A DNA stretch of 5,277 nucleotides, taken from Bacteroidales bacterium. GTDB lineage: Bacteria > Bacteroidota > Bacteroidia > Bacteroidales > S143-33. Positions within the stretch are counted from its first letter, which is position 1. Each line of letters opens with the position of its first letter. Made by a program: the position numbers and the translations under genes. Below the pieces are notes generated by a model. That model did no database searches. It was not told where the DNA came from and worked only from the letters and a program-made list of their open reading frames with translations. The DNA lies in NCBI GenBank assembly GCA_027083655.1, contig JALWNS010000183.1, forward strand, positions 1 to 5,277. Reading direction: 5' to 3'. This document shows, piece after piece, positions 1 through 5,192 of this stretch.

Positions 1-312
1 CGTATCATAACCGAGCAGGACGCACAAGAAATAATTGAGATGGCAAACCTACTGGTCGACGTTAAGCCTTTTGGAGTAGTATCAATTTTGAAAAACAATC
101 CAATCAATCCAGAAGCACAAGAAATTCTGCGCAAAGCAACACCTAACCTCGTAGCTCTGGCGGCCGTAATAAAAAATAAATACCTTAAGGAAGGATTTGA
201 CTATTTTTTACTATGGAAAGGCGTAGAATACCAATTCCAGATTTTTGATAATGAAGAACAGGCAAAACAGTGGGTAAAAAAGAGGCTTCTGTTGTACCTA
301 ACAGGCTTATGA
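1..312 (+). CDS. 3' part of a small hypothetical protein, STAS/SpoIIAA-like fold suspected
   Basis: The frame is open from the first base of the window to a TGA at 310-312. The gene therefore begins upstream, and the ATG at 40 is only an internal Met; 103 residues are visible. The 13 residues before that Met (RIITEQDAQEIIE) read as normal coding sequence. The pattern is a helix, a strand around 'VKPFGVVSIL', a helix with 'EAQEILRKA', an 'LVALAAVI' strand, then 'YQFQIFDNEEQAKQWVKKRL' near the end. This order, with a closing '(I/L)F..EEEA..WL' helix, resembles small Bacteroidetes proteins of STAS/SpoIIAA-like type. No catalytic residue, signal peptide or membrane segment is evident. The family assignment comes from recalled pattern similarity and is tentative; that it is a real gene is more secure. 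Function unknown. Confidence 0.6.
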   Translation, partial: RIITEQDAQEIIEMANLLVDVKPFGVVSILKNNPINPEAQEILRKATPNLVALAAVIKNKYLKEGFDYFLLWKGVEYQFQIFDNEEQAKQWVKKRLLLYLTGL

Positions 313-352
313 GCCTTGTAATCAAACTGCCAATATGTCATAAAACTTACAT

Positions 353-374
353 AAGAACGATTTTTGTTCTTTTT
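353..374 (+). terminator. weak A+T-rich hairpin with T tract after the first gene
   Basis: A perfect 6-bp inverted repeat, AAGAAC (353-358) and GTTCTT (366-371), encloses a 7-base loop and runs into further T residues (372-374). It lies between the end of the first gene and the thioredoxin start. It could be a weak intrinsic terminator for the upstream gene or an operator near the thioredoxin promoter. The stem has only two G-C pairs, so confidence is low. Confidence 0.35.
359..366 (+). promoter_or_regulatory. possible -7 element of the thioredoxin gene
   Basis: GATTTTTG matches the Bacteroidetes -7 consensus TAnnTTTG at all defined positions but the first. It ends 32 bases before the thioredoxin ATG, similar to the spacing seen before citF and clpS. 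No convincing -33 TTTG lies 19-21 bases upstream, and the box overlaps the loop of the hairpin at 353-371. Weak call. Confidence 0.25.
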
Positions 375-398
375 AAACTGAAATTAAAAACAAAACCT

Positions 399-701
399 AT
401 GGCAGAAAAATTCAATAGTCTTATAAATGGCAACACGCCTGTTTTGGTCGATTTTTCTGCAGAATGGTGTGCCCCATGCCGTATGATGCCACCTATTCTT
501 AAGCAACTAAAAGATCATTTTGGTGAAAAATTACGAATTATAACTGTGGATGTAGATCGTAATCCTACAGTAGCACAAAAATATGGCATTAGTTCTGTAC
601 CGACATTAATTTTGTTTCGTAATGGACAGATTTTATGGCGACAATCTGGTGTAGTGCCTGCCAACCAATTAATACCTGTTCTAAATTACTACTTAGCCTA
701 A
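399..701 (+). CDS. trxA: thioredoxin (short, WCAPC active site)
   Basis: A 100-residue cytoplasmic thioredoxin, a dithiol-disulfide reductant for target proteins, normally recharged by thioredoxin reductase (not in the window). Visible features: strand 'PVLVDFSAEW' with the buried Asp at 18, active site W23-C24-A25-P26-C27, 'VDVDRNPTVAQKYGI' at about 50-64, the cis-proline segment SVPT with P68, and 'LILFRNGQ' at about 70-77. Ala replaces the usual Gly in WCGPC. It is slightly shorter than typical thioredoxins (about 105-110). The frame is open back to 270, but that extension lies in A+T-rich DNA overlapping the previous gene and has no thioredoxin character, so ATG 399 is preferred. No signal peptide is seen. 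It appears to be a single-gene unit, with hairpins on both sides. The family is certain; trxA is a generic symbol, since Bacteroidetes genomes often carry several thioredoxins. Confidence 0.93.
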   Translation: MAEKFNSLINGNTPVLVDFSAEWCAPCRMMPPILKQLKDHFGEKLRIITVDVDRNPTVAQKYGISSVPTLILFRNGQILWRQSGVVPANQLIPVLNYYLA

Positions 702-735
702 TTTACATTTTTACATTGTTATGCAATTATTCCTG

Positions 736-767
736 ATGCGGGCATGCCAATAGCTAGCCCGCATTTT
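736..767 (+). terminator. intrinsic terminator after the thioredoxin gene
   Basis: A perfect 8-bp stem, ATGCGGGC (736-743) with GCCCGCAT (757-764), a 13-base loop, then TTTT (764-767). It starts 34 bases after the thioredoxin stop. The stem is G+C-rich in an A+T-rich setting; the short T run makes it moderate rather than strong. Confidence 0.65.
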
Positions 768-905
768 CTATATAAAGCCAGGAAGAATTATAACGAAAAC
801 ATAAAAAAGTTTATTCGGACAAACTAACTAAAACCAACTAACAAAATGATTTCCAATGCTAAACATCAAAATAAAAAGTCATAGTAAGTAGTTTTTAGAA
901 AAAAA

Positions 906-936
906 TTTAAAAAATTAAGTTCATTTTGTATTTTTG
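906..936 (+). promoter_or_regulatory. candidate Bacteroidetes-type promoter of citF
   Basis: TATTTTTG at 929-936 is a full match to the -7 consensus TAnnTTTG. TTTA at 906-909, 19 bases upstream, is a three-of-four match to the -33 TTTG. Transcription would begin near 942-944, giving a leader of under 20 bases before ATG 960. The DNA from 768 to 905 is very A+T-rich and otherwise holds only a short direct repeat containing AACTAAC (around 823-842). There is no Shine-Dalgarno sequence before ATG 960, as is common in this phylum. Confidence 0.5.
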
Positions 937-959
937 AGCAAATTACAAAAACTTGGATC

Positions 960-2528
960 ATGTATCTTGATTATAAACTGCAGAAAAACGCTGTTGGCCG
1001 TCTGGTTCCTGATAATATCAATGGCCAAGCCCAGGTTCCATTCCAAGGAGTGGGCAAGTACCGTCCCCAGGGACACAAAGCTGCTCCTCCTATCCCGACA
1101 ATGGCAGATTATCCTGATCCTAACAAGGTAGTCAATAGCCTGCGTGAAGCCCTTGAAAAAGCAGGCCTGCGCGATGGTATGACAATTTCCACACACCACC
1201 ATTTCCGTAACGGAGACCTTGTGGCTAATATGCTTTTTGATGTTGTGCATGAGATGGGTGTCAAAGACATACGCTGGTTTCCCTCAGCATCATTCCCAGT
1301 ACATGAGCATCTTATCCAGTATCTGGAAGACGGCACCATTAGCCATATAGAAGGCAGCATGAACGGCCCCCTGGGACGTTTCACCTCCGAGGGAAAGATG
1401 AAAAAAATGGCAGTTTTGCGATCTCACGGTGGCCGCTACCAGGCAGTACAAGATGGTGAAGTACACATTGATATTGCGGTTATTGCTGCCCCTTGCGCTG
1501 ACCCATTCGGTAATGCCAATGCCCTTTACGGTGATTCTGCCTGCGGCCTGCTGGGTTTTGCGCTAGCAGATAGCCAGTATGCCGACAAAGTTATCATTGT
1601 CACGGACAACCTTGTAGAATTTCCATGTGTTCCATGGCAAATACATGGTAATTACGTTGATTATGTCGTAGTTGTGGACAAGATAGGTATCCCTGAAAAA
1701 ATTGTCTCTGGTACAACCAAGATTACCAAGAGCCCGGACCGCCTATACATTGCCGAGCTTACAGCCAAATTCTGCGATGCTGCTGGCCTGATACGTAACG
1801 GATGGTCCTTCCAGACAGGAGCAGGAGGTACATCGCTTGCAGTAAGTTATTACTTTGCCGAGATCATGAGGAAAAAAGGAGTAAAAGCACGTTTTGTCCG
1901 CGGCGGTGGCAATAAGTACATGGTTGACATGCTGCACGAGGGTCTCACAGACTACATACTTGACGGCCAGACATTTGACCTGGATGGTGTGGCTTCTATG
2001 CGCGAGGACCCAAACCATGTCTGGACTAGCCCATTTACTTCATACAACTACCACAGTAAAGGTAACTTTGCCCAGCTCGTTGATGTAGCAATACTGGGAG
2101 CCACAGAGGTTGACTTGAACTTCAACGGCAATGTAGTCACACACTCTGATGGATACATGCTTCACGGTATTGGTGGATGGCAGAATGCCCTCTTTAGTAA
2201 GACCGTTATCTTGCCGTTGCCACTGGTACGCGACCGTATCCCGGTTATAGTGGACGAAGTTACAACATTGGTCGGGCCTGGCGAGCTCATTGACGTAATC
2301 ATTACCGAGCGCGGAATAGCAATAAACCCACGACGTGAGGATCTGATAGAAACCACAAAGAACAGCGGCTTGCCTATCGTTAGCATAGAGCAGCTTAAGG
2401 AAGAGGCCGAGCGAATTGCAGGTGGCAAGCCACGCAAGCCCAACCTGGGCGATGAGATCGTGGCTGCTATAAAATGGGTTGACGGCACTGTCATTGATGC
2501 TGTACGCCGAGTTATTCCAGAAGAATAA
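960..2528 (+). CDS. citF: citrate lyase alpha subunit homologue (citrate:acetyl-ACP/CoA transferase)
   Basis: 522 residues, close to the usual CitF length (about 510). In citrate lyase the alpha subunit moves the acyl-carrier thioester from acetate to citrate; the beta subunit (CitE) then splits citryl-ACP into oxaloacetate and acetyl-ACP. Segments typical of CitF, in order: DGMTIS-HHHFRNGD (73-86), RSHGGR (154-159), PCADPFGNAN (178-187), SACGLLG (193-199), YADKV..VTDNLVEFP (207-222), YVDYVVVVD (232-240), SFQTGAGGTSLAV (283-295), ATEVDLNFN (381-389), and VDEVTTLVGPGELIDV (431-446) with RGIAINP (451-457). At 405-410, where the family usually reads GGH(S/C)DTA, this protein has GGWQNA. ATG 960 is chosen because the family N-terminus 'NAVGR.VP' follows at once. 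It stands alone, with its own promoter and terminator, and no other cit gene is in the window. By eye its codons are richer in G and C at third positions than those of trx or clpS. The family is certain; citrate as substrate is inferred. Confidence 0.93.
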   Translation: MYLDYKLQKNAVGRLVPDNINGQAQVPFQGVGKYRPQGHKAAPPIPTMADYPDPNKVVNSLREALEKAGLRDGMTISTHHHFRNGDLVANMLFDVVHEMGVKDIRWFPSASFPVHEHLIQYLEDGTISHIEGSMNGPLGRFTSEGKMKKMAVLRSHGGRYQAVQDGEVHIDIAVIAAPCADPFGNANALYGDSACGLLGFALADSQYADKVIIVTDNLVEFPCVPWQIHGNYVDYVVVVDKIGIPEKIVSGTTKITKSPDRLYIAELTAKFCDAAGLIRNGWSFQTGAGGTSLAVSYYFAEIMRKKGVKARFVRGGGNKYMVDMLHEGLTDYILDGQTFDLDGVASMREDPNHVWTSPFTSYNYHSKGNFAQLVDVAILGATEVDLNFNGNVVTHSDGYMLHGIGGWQNALFSKTVILPLPLVRDRIPVIVDEVTTLVGPGELIDVIITERGIAINPRREDLIETTKNSGLPIVSIEQLKEEAERIAGGKPRKPNLGDEIVAAIKWVDGTVIDAVRRVIPEE

Positions 2529-2557
2529 TTAACCGGCATCAAGCTTACAAAGCTCCT

Positions 2558-2597
2558 AAAATACTGGCAGAGCCTCGGCTCTGCCAGTATTTTTTTG
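2558..2597 (+). terminator. strong intrinsic terminator after citF
   Basis: The arm AAAATACTGGCAGAGC (2558-2573) pairs perfectly over 16 bp with 2578-2593 around the tetraloop CTCG, and T residues continue to 2597. It begins 30 bases after the citF stop and closes that unit. The A run on the 5' side means it could also work on the other strand. Confidence 0.92.
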
Positions 2598-2790
2598 ACA
2601 TACCCCGTGTTTTTTAAGCAAGAACAACTGCAAACCCTTAGGCCGTTGGCTTTACATTTTCATTTTAGAACTGGTATTCTCCCGTTAATGGCTATAGCAG
2701 TACACTTGCGCAAGAAGTGGTTATCATGACTTTAATCAGTTATCAACAGGCTCAAAGGCTACCACGCTATGAGTCCGACAACGCCAAACA
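2598..2790 (+). other. intergenic stretch without a recognisable gene
   Basis: Between the citF terminator and the clpS promoter I see no coding frame with family character and no tRNA. The only notable element is a 10-base palindrome, CTTGCGCAAG (2705-2714). It lies inside a possible hairpin with arms CACTT (2703-2707) and AAGTG (2715-2719). Its role, if any, is unknown; an operator is possible. Confidence 0.4.
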
Positions 2791-2793
2791 ATA

Positions 2794-2826
2794 TTTCCCC
2801 TCTTTTGGCATATTTTTTTAATTTTG
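2794..2826 (+). promoter_or_regulatory. candidate Bacteroidetes-type promoter of clpS-aat
   Basis: TAATTTTG at 2819-2826 is a full match to the -7 consensus TAnnTTTG. TTTC at 2794-2797, 21 bases upstream, is a three-of-four -33 match. The predicted start of transcription is near 2831-2833. That falls at or after the ATG at 2830, so this ATG could not serve as the initiation codon, and it leaves a leader of about 20 bases before TTG 2854. Confidence 0.5.
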
Positions 2827-2853
2827 CATATGAAAAATTAAAATTCCATAGCA

Positions 2854-3156
2854 TTGGTACCTTTTGAAGAACATAAACACGAGATTGACGAGAAAATAAT
2901 AGAAGACATTGACCACGGGTCAGACGCTGATTTAATCGTGTTTAACGACGATATCAATACCTTTGACTGGGTTATTCAATGCTTTGTCGAAGTATGCAGG
3001 CTCACACTCGAGGAAGCCACAGAAAAAACACTTTATATTCATTACAACGGGCATGGTATAGTCCGTTCAGGTCCTTATCAAGAAATGGTCAAGATGAAAG
3101 ACCAATTACTAGACCGAGGTCTTACTGCTATTGTTGGCCGTGCGAGAGAAAATTAA
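2854..3156 (+). CDS. clpS: ClpS, N-degron adaptor of the ClpA(P) protease
   Basis: 100 residues. ClpS binds proteins with a Leu, Phe, Tyr or Trp N-terminus and delivers them to ClpA for degradation by ClpP. The core is visible: DLIVFNDDINTFDWVI (26-41) matches the E. coli segment VILVNDDYTPMEFVI, with the peptide-amine ligands N31, D32 and D33; 'EEAT' (53-56) and 'YIHYNGHG' (61-68) carry H63, equivalent to E. coli H66. By ungapped alignment E. coli Met40 becomes Phe37 and Met62 becomes Thr59, both in the side-chain pocket. The acidic N-terminal extension of about 25 residues corresponds to the flexible ClpA-binding tail. The start is not ATG. The only upstream in-frame ATG (2830) is cut off by TAA at 2839, so TTG 2854 is the likeliest start. 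The stop is 5 bases before aat, indicating one operon. clpA, often adjacent to clpS, is absent here. Confidence 0.88.
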   Translation: MVPFEEHKHEIDEKIIEDIDHGSDADLIVFNDDINTFDWVIQCFVEVCRLTLEEATEKTLYIHYNGHGIVRSGPYQEMVKMKDQLLDRGLTAIVGRAREN

Positions 3157-3161
3157 ATATT

Positions 3162-3896
3162 ATGACCTTACAATTCTTTATCCCCTCCCATACTCCATCA
3201 TTCCCAACAATTGAAGAAATACGTCATTTTGACGAAGATCTTGCAGGTTTTGGAGGTAAGCTAACCGTAGATTGGCTATTGGAAGCATATCCCAAAGGCT
3301 TTTTCCCCTGGTTTAATCCAGGGATGCCGACAATGTGGTGGCATCCTAATCCACGGGCACTCATGCGGCCTGGTGATATTCGAATTCACAAGAGCATGCG
3401 CCCTTACATCAACCAGGTCAAATTTAACCTGAGGATAGATTATGCATTCGAAGAAGTCATGATATTAGCACGCCAGGAACATATCAAAAACCATGGGCTT
3501 ACCTGGATATCAGACGATTTTATCCGCGAATACACCAAACTACATCACATGGGATTGGCGCATAGCTTCGAGGCATGGCAAAATGGACGGCTTATTGGAG
3601 GTCTCTATGGTCTGTCTATGGGTAAATTTTTCTTTGGTGAATCAATGTTCTCAAAAGTGGCTAATGCTTCAAAATTTTGCTTTATTGCCCTGGCGCGCAC
3701 ACTGGATGTTAACGATTTTAAATACATCGATTGCCAGATACAGAATCCCCACCTCAGTTTCATGGGTTGCCAAGAAGTGGAAAGGAATATCTTTCTAGAT
3801 GCTCTCAAAGAAAACGAAAAATATCCCACAATAAAGGGCAACTGGGCAAAAATCCTAAAAATACCACCTGAGTTTGAAAAACACTTTATAGGTTAA
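3162..3896 (+). CDS. aat: leucyl/phenylalanyl-tRNA-protein transferase
   Basis: 244 residues, the usual size. The cytoplasmic enzyme transfers Leu or Phe from aminoacyl-tRNA to proteins with N-terminal Lys or Arg, creating the primary destabilising residue recognised by ClpS. Family blocks: 'LLEAYPKGFFPWFNPGMP' (39-56), 'MWWHPNPRAL' (58-67), 'GLTWISDDFIREYTKLHHMGLAHSFE' from 112, 'LIGGLYGLSMGKFFFGESMFS' (144-164) and 'YIDCQ' (188-192). E160 in GESMFS, and D190 and Q192 in the DCQ block, match the residues used for catalysis in E. coli Aat (E156, D186, Q188). ATG 3162 was chosen over the longer open frame back to 2979 because that extension only overlaps clpS in another reading frame and has no family similarity. 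It follows clpS by 5 bases, so translation is probably coupled. It ends 47 bases from the convergent methyltransferase gene, with no clear terminator between them. Confidence 0.96.
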   Translation: MTLQFFIPSHTPSFPTIEEIRHFDEDLAGFGGKLTVDWLLEAYPKGFFPWFNPGMPTMWWHPNPRALMRPGDIRIHKSMRPYINQVKFNLRIDYAFEEVMILARQEHIKNHGLTWISDDFIREYTKLHHMGLAHSFEAWQNGRLIGGLYGLSMGKFFFGESMFSKVANASKFCFIALARTLDVNDFKYIDCQIQNPHLSFMGCQEVERNIFLDALKENEKYPTIKGNWAKILKIPPEFEKHFIG

Positions 3897-3943
3897 GCAA
3901 TTTTCAGGCTATCAGTCTGCCGTTATACCACTGCAAAATACTA

Positions 3944-4480
3944 TCAGAAAAGGATACCAAGCTTGCGGACAACCTCCCAGATAACAATACCTGCCGAAAC
4001 AGAAATATTGAGCGAATGCTTGGTACCAAACTGCGGTATCTCCACTGCCATGTCCGACAGGTCTACGACCTGCTGGTCCACACCATACATCTCATGGCCA
4101 AAAACCAAAGCATACTTCTGACCCGGATCAAGCTCCAGGTCCTGCAACATAACAGCGCCTTCTACCTGCTCTACCGAAAGCACCTTATAACCCTGAGCCT
4201 TAAGCCCCTTCACTACCCCGACCGTATGCTCTGCATATTCCCAATCTACACTTTGTGTCGCACCTAATGCAGTCTTGTTTATCTCACGGTTTGGAGGCTT
4301 GGCAGTAATACCACACAGGTAAATCTTCTCAATGAGGAAAGCATCTGCCGTACGAAACACAGATCCAACGTTCAACGCACTACGGATATTATCCAGCACA
4401 ATGACAACAGGCACTTTTTGCGCCTGCTTAAACTCCTCAACACTCTTTCTCCCTAACTCTTCGTTCTTGAGCTTGCGCAT
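3944..4480 (-). CDS. SpoU/TrmH-family RNA 2'-O-methyltransferase
   Basis: 178 residues. SpoU (SPOUT) enzymes use S-adenosylmethionine to methylate ribose 2'-OH in tRNA or rRNA. All three SpoU motifs are present: motif 1 'LDNIRSALNVGSVFRTADAF' (29-48) with N37 and the catalytic-type R43; motif 2 'LVFGHEMYGV' (125-134) with G128 and E130; motif 3 'IPQFGTKHSLNISVSAGIVIWE' (148-169) with P149, S156, N158 and S160. It is a minimal SpoU domain lacking the N-terminal RNA-binding domain of larger rRNA enzymes, so a tRNA is the likelier target (inference); the exact site cannot be read from sequence. ATG 4480 fits the family start 'MRKLKNEEL'. The frame stays open upstream (…TGKWEKETH just before the Met), but no upstream ATG is seen nearby. 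It converges on aat. Confidence 0.93.
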   Translation of the reverse strand: MRKLKNEELGRKSVEEFKQAQKVPVVIVLDNIRSALNVGSVFRTADAFLIEKIYLCGITAKPPNREINKTALGATQSVDWEYAEHTVGVVKGLKAQGYKVLSVEQVEGAVMLQDLELDPGQKYALVFGHEMYGVDQQVVDLSDMAVEIPQFGTKHSLNISVSAGIVIWEVVRKLGILF

Positions 4481-4647
4481 GTGTGTCTCTTTTTCCCATT
4501 TACCTGTACAAAGAAAACATTTATTTACGAGATTGGAAAATCTGATGTGAGATGCCTAACATGTGATAGATTGGTGGCAGTATGTATCTATAGTTTTTTA
4601 GCTTTTGATATTTGATGGAGGATGCCCTCTAGTTAGTCCTGTAGGTT
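4481..4647. other. gene-free leader region between the methyltransferase and the repeats
   Basis: No convincing gene is present. It contains the upstream region of the minus-strand methyltransferase, and an imperfect hairpin ATAGAT (4565-4570) with ATCTAT (4585-4590) followed by T residues at 4594-4599. Two near matches to the -7 box face the repeats: TAGCTTTT (4599-4606) and GATATTTG (4607-4614). From about 4621 the sequence shows degraded similarity to the end of the repeat unit (GATGC…AGTC…GG.TTGTTAG). Confidence 0.45.
4509..4539 (-). promoter_or_regulatory. weak candidate promoter of the methyltransferase gene
   Basis: On the minus strand TTTCTTTG (4516-4509) matches TAnnTTTG except for the second base, with TTTC (4539-4536) 19 bases upstream as a -33 element. 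It lies 28 bases before ATG 4480, the same geometry as for citF and clpS. One mismatch in each box keeps confidence low. Confidence 0.3.
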
Positions 4648-4838
4648 GTTAGTCGTCGCAGGTTTGTGCGCCTCGCGGCGCTTAAGGCCCAGCAATGCCT
4701 TGCGAGGTTACGTAAGGATCATGGCTACGCCATTGGATGGTGTGCCCGCCTTGTGGCGGTCAGGCGGTGGCTCCGGAGAAGGCTCTGGTAAGTTATCCGC
4801 TATGGTTAGGCTCTGATGCTTGTCAGTCTTTGTGGTTT
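4648..4838. repeat. repeat copy 1 (191 bases, with 12-base insertion)
   Basis: H1 at 4671-4707, H2 at 4721-4733, H3 at 4746-4759. At 4769-4792 the 12-base segments GGCTCCGGAGAA and GGCTCTGGTAAG sit side by side, where copy 2 has only one (4960-4971). This points to a local duplication here or a loss in copy 2. Copy 1 is the most diverged around H2-H3 (4734-4740). Confidence 0.8.
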
Positions 4839-5017
4839 GTTAGTCGTCGCAGGTTTGTGCGCCTCGCGGCGCTTAAGGCCCCGCAATGCCTTGCGAGGTT
4901 ATGTAAGGGCCATGGCTACGCCATCGGTACGTGTGCCTGCCTTGTGGCGGTTAGGCGATGGCTCCGGTAAGTTATCCGCTATGGTTAGGCTCTGATGCTT
5001 GTCAGTCCCTATGGCTT
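4839..5017. repeat. repeat copy 2 (179 bases)
   Basis: H1 at 4862-4898, H2 at 4912-4924, H3 at 4937-4950. In H3 the second base of the left arm is T instead of C, giving a U-G wobble in place of C-G, so the stem is kept at RNA level. The unit ends with GATGCTTGTCAGTC, as copy 1 does. Confidence 0.8.
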
Positions 5018-5104
5018 GTTAATCGTCGTAGGTTTGTGCGCCTCGCGGCGCTTAAGGCCCCGCAATGCCTTGCGAGGTGATGTAAGGGCCATGGCTACGC
5101 CATT
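5018..5104. repeat. repeat copy 3, truncated after H2
   Basis: Only the first half of the unit is present: H1 at 5041-5077 and H2 at 5091-5103, both with intact stems. Similarity then ends abruptly at about 5104, and unrelated A+T-rich sequence follows. H3 and the tail are missing. Confidence 0.8.
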
Positions 5105-5156
5105 AGCACAAAAGGAAGTAGGTAATGATTATTTGCACATGCTTCTTGTATCACAC

Positions 5157-5192
5157 AAAAAATCCCTGAGGCGCCTCGCCTCAGGGATTTTT
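5157..5192. terminator. strong, symmetrical (bidirectional) intrinsic terminator
   Basis: The arm AAAAATCCCTGAGGC (5158-5172) pairs over 15 bp with 5178-5192 around the 5-base loop GCCTC. A run of A on the left and T on the right lets it work on both strands. No plus-strand gene lies between it and the repeats, so on that strand it would end any transcript of the repeat array. On the minus strand it would end a gene entering from beyond the window. Confidence 0.9.

Larger units (their letters stand above)
4648..5104. repeat. tandem array of 2.5 copies of a ~180-base hairpin-rich unit
   Basis: Three direct copies start at GTTAGTCGTCG or its variant at 4648, 4839 and 5018. The spacing is 191 and then 179 bases, the difference being exactly 12 bases inside copy 1. 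Identity is high, and the region is visibly richer in G+C than its flanks. Three hairpins recur: H1, CCTCGC/GCGAGG plus AAGGC/GCCTT with a 7-base bulge and 8-base loop; H2, ATGGC-TAC-GCCAT; H3, CCGCC-TTGT-GGCGG. Between copies, changes fall in loops and linkers, or keep pairing. Open frames across the array stop inside or at the end of each unit (TAA, TAA, TGA) and have no good start. The array is too long-unit and spacer-free for CRISPR, and no transposase is present. It could be a structured RNA or an intergenic repeat family; I do not recognise a named one. Confidence 0.85.

Noticed and set aside
270..398. N-terminal extension of the thioredoxin from ATG 270
   Set aside because: It overlaps the preceding gene, covers A+T-rich non-coding-looking DNA including a hairpin, and has no thioredoxin character. 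A normal thioredoxin starts at ATG 399.
846..884. 12-codon ORF (MISNAKHQNKKS) upstream of citF as a leader peptide
   Set aside because: It lies upstream of the predicted citF transcription start, has no attenuator-like hairpins and no unusual codon run.
1109..2542. Antisense and alternative-frame ORFs across citF
   Set aside because: They lie wholly or mostly opposite or inside a well-conserved gene and show no recognisable domain.
2979..3161. Longer start for aat inside clpS
   Set aside because: The extra 61 residues are the clpS coding sequence read in another frame. ATG 3162, just after the clpS stop, gives the normal family length.
3897..3943. Shared terminator between the convergent aat and methyltransferase genes
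   Set aside because: Only short, broken inverted matches are present; no stable stem followed by a T run could be found.
4648..5104. CRISPR array
   Set aside because: The units are about 180 bases and directly abutting, with no unique spacers and no cas gene nearby.
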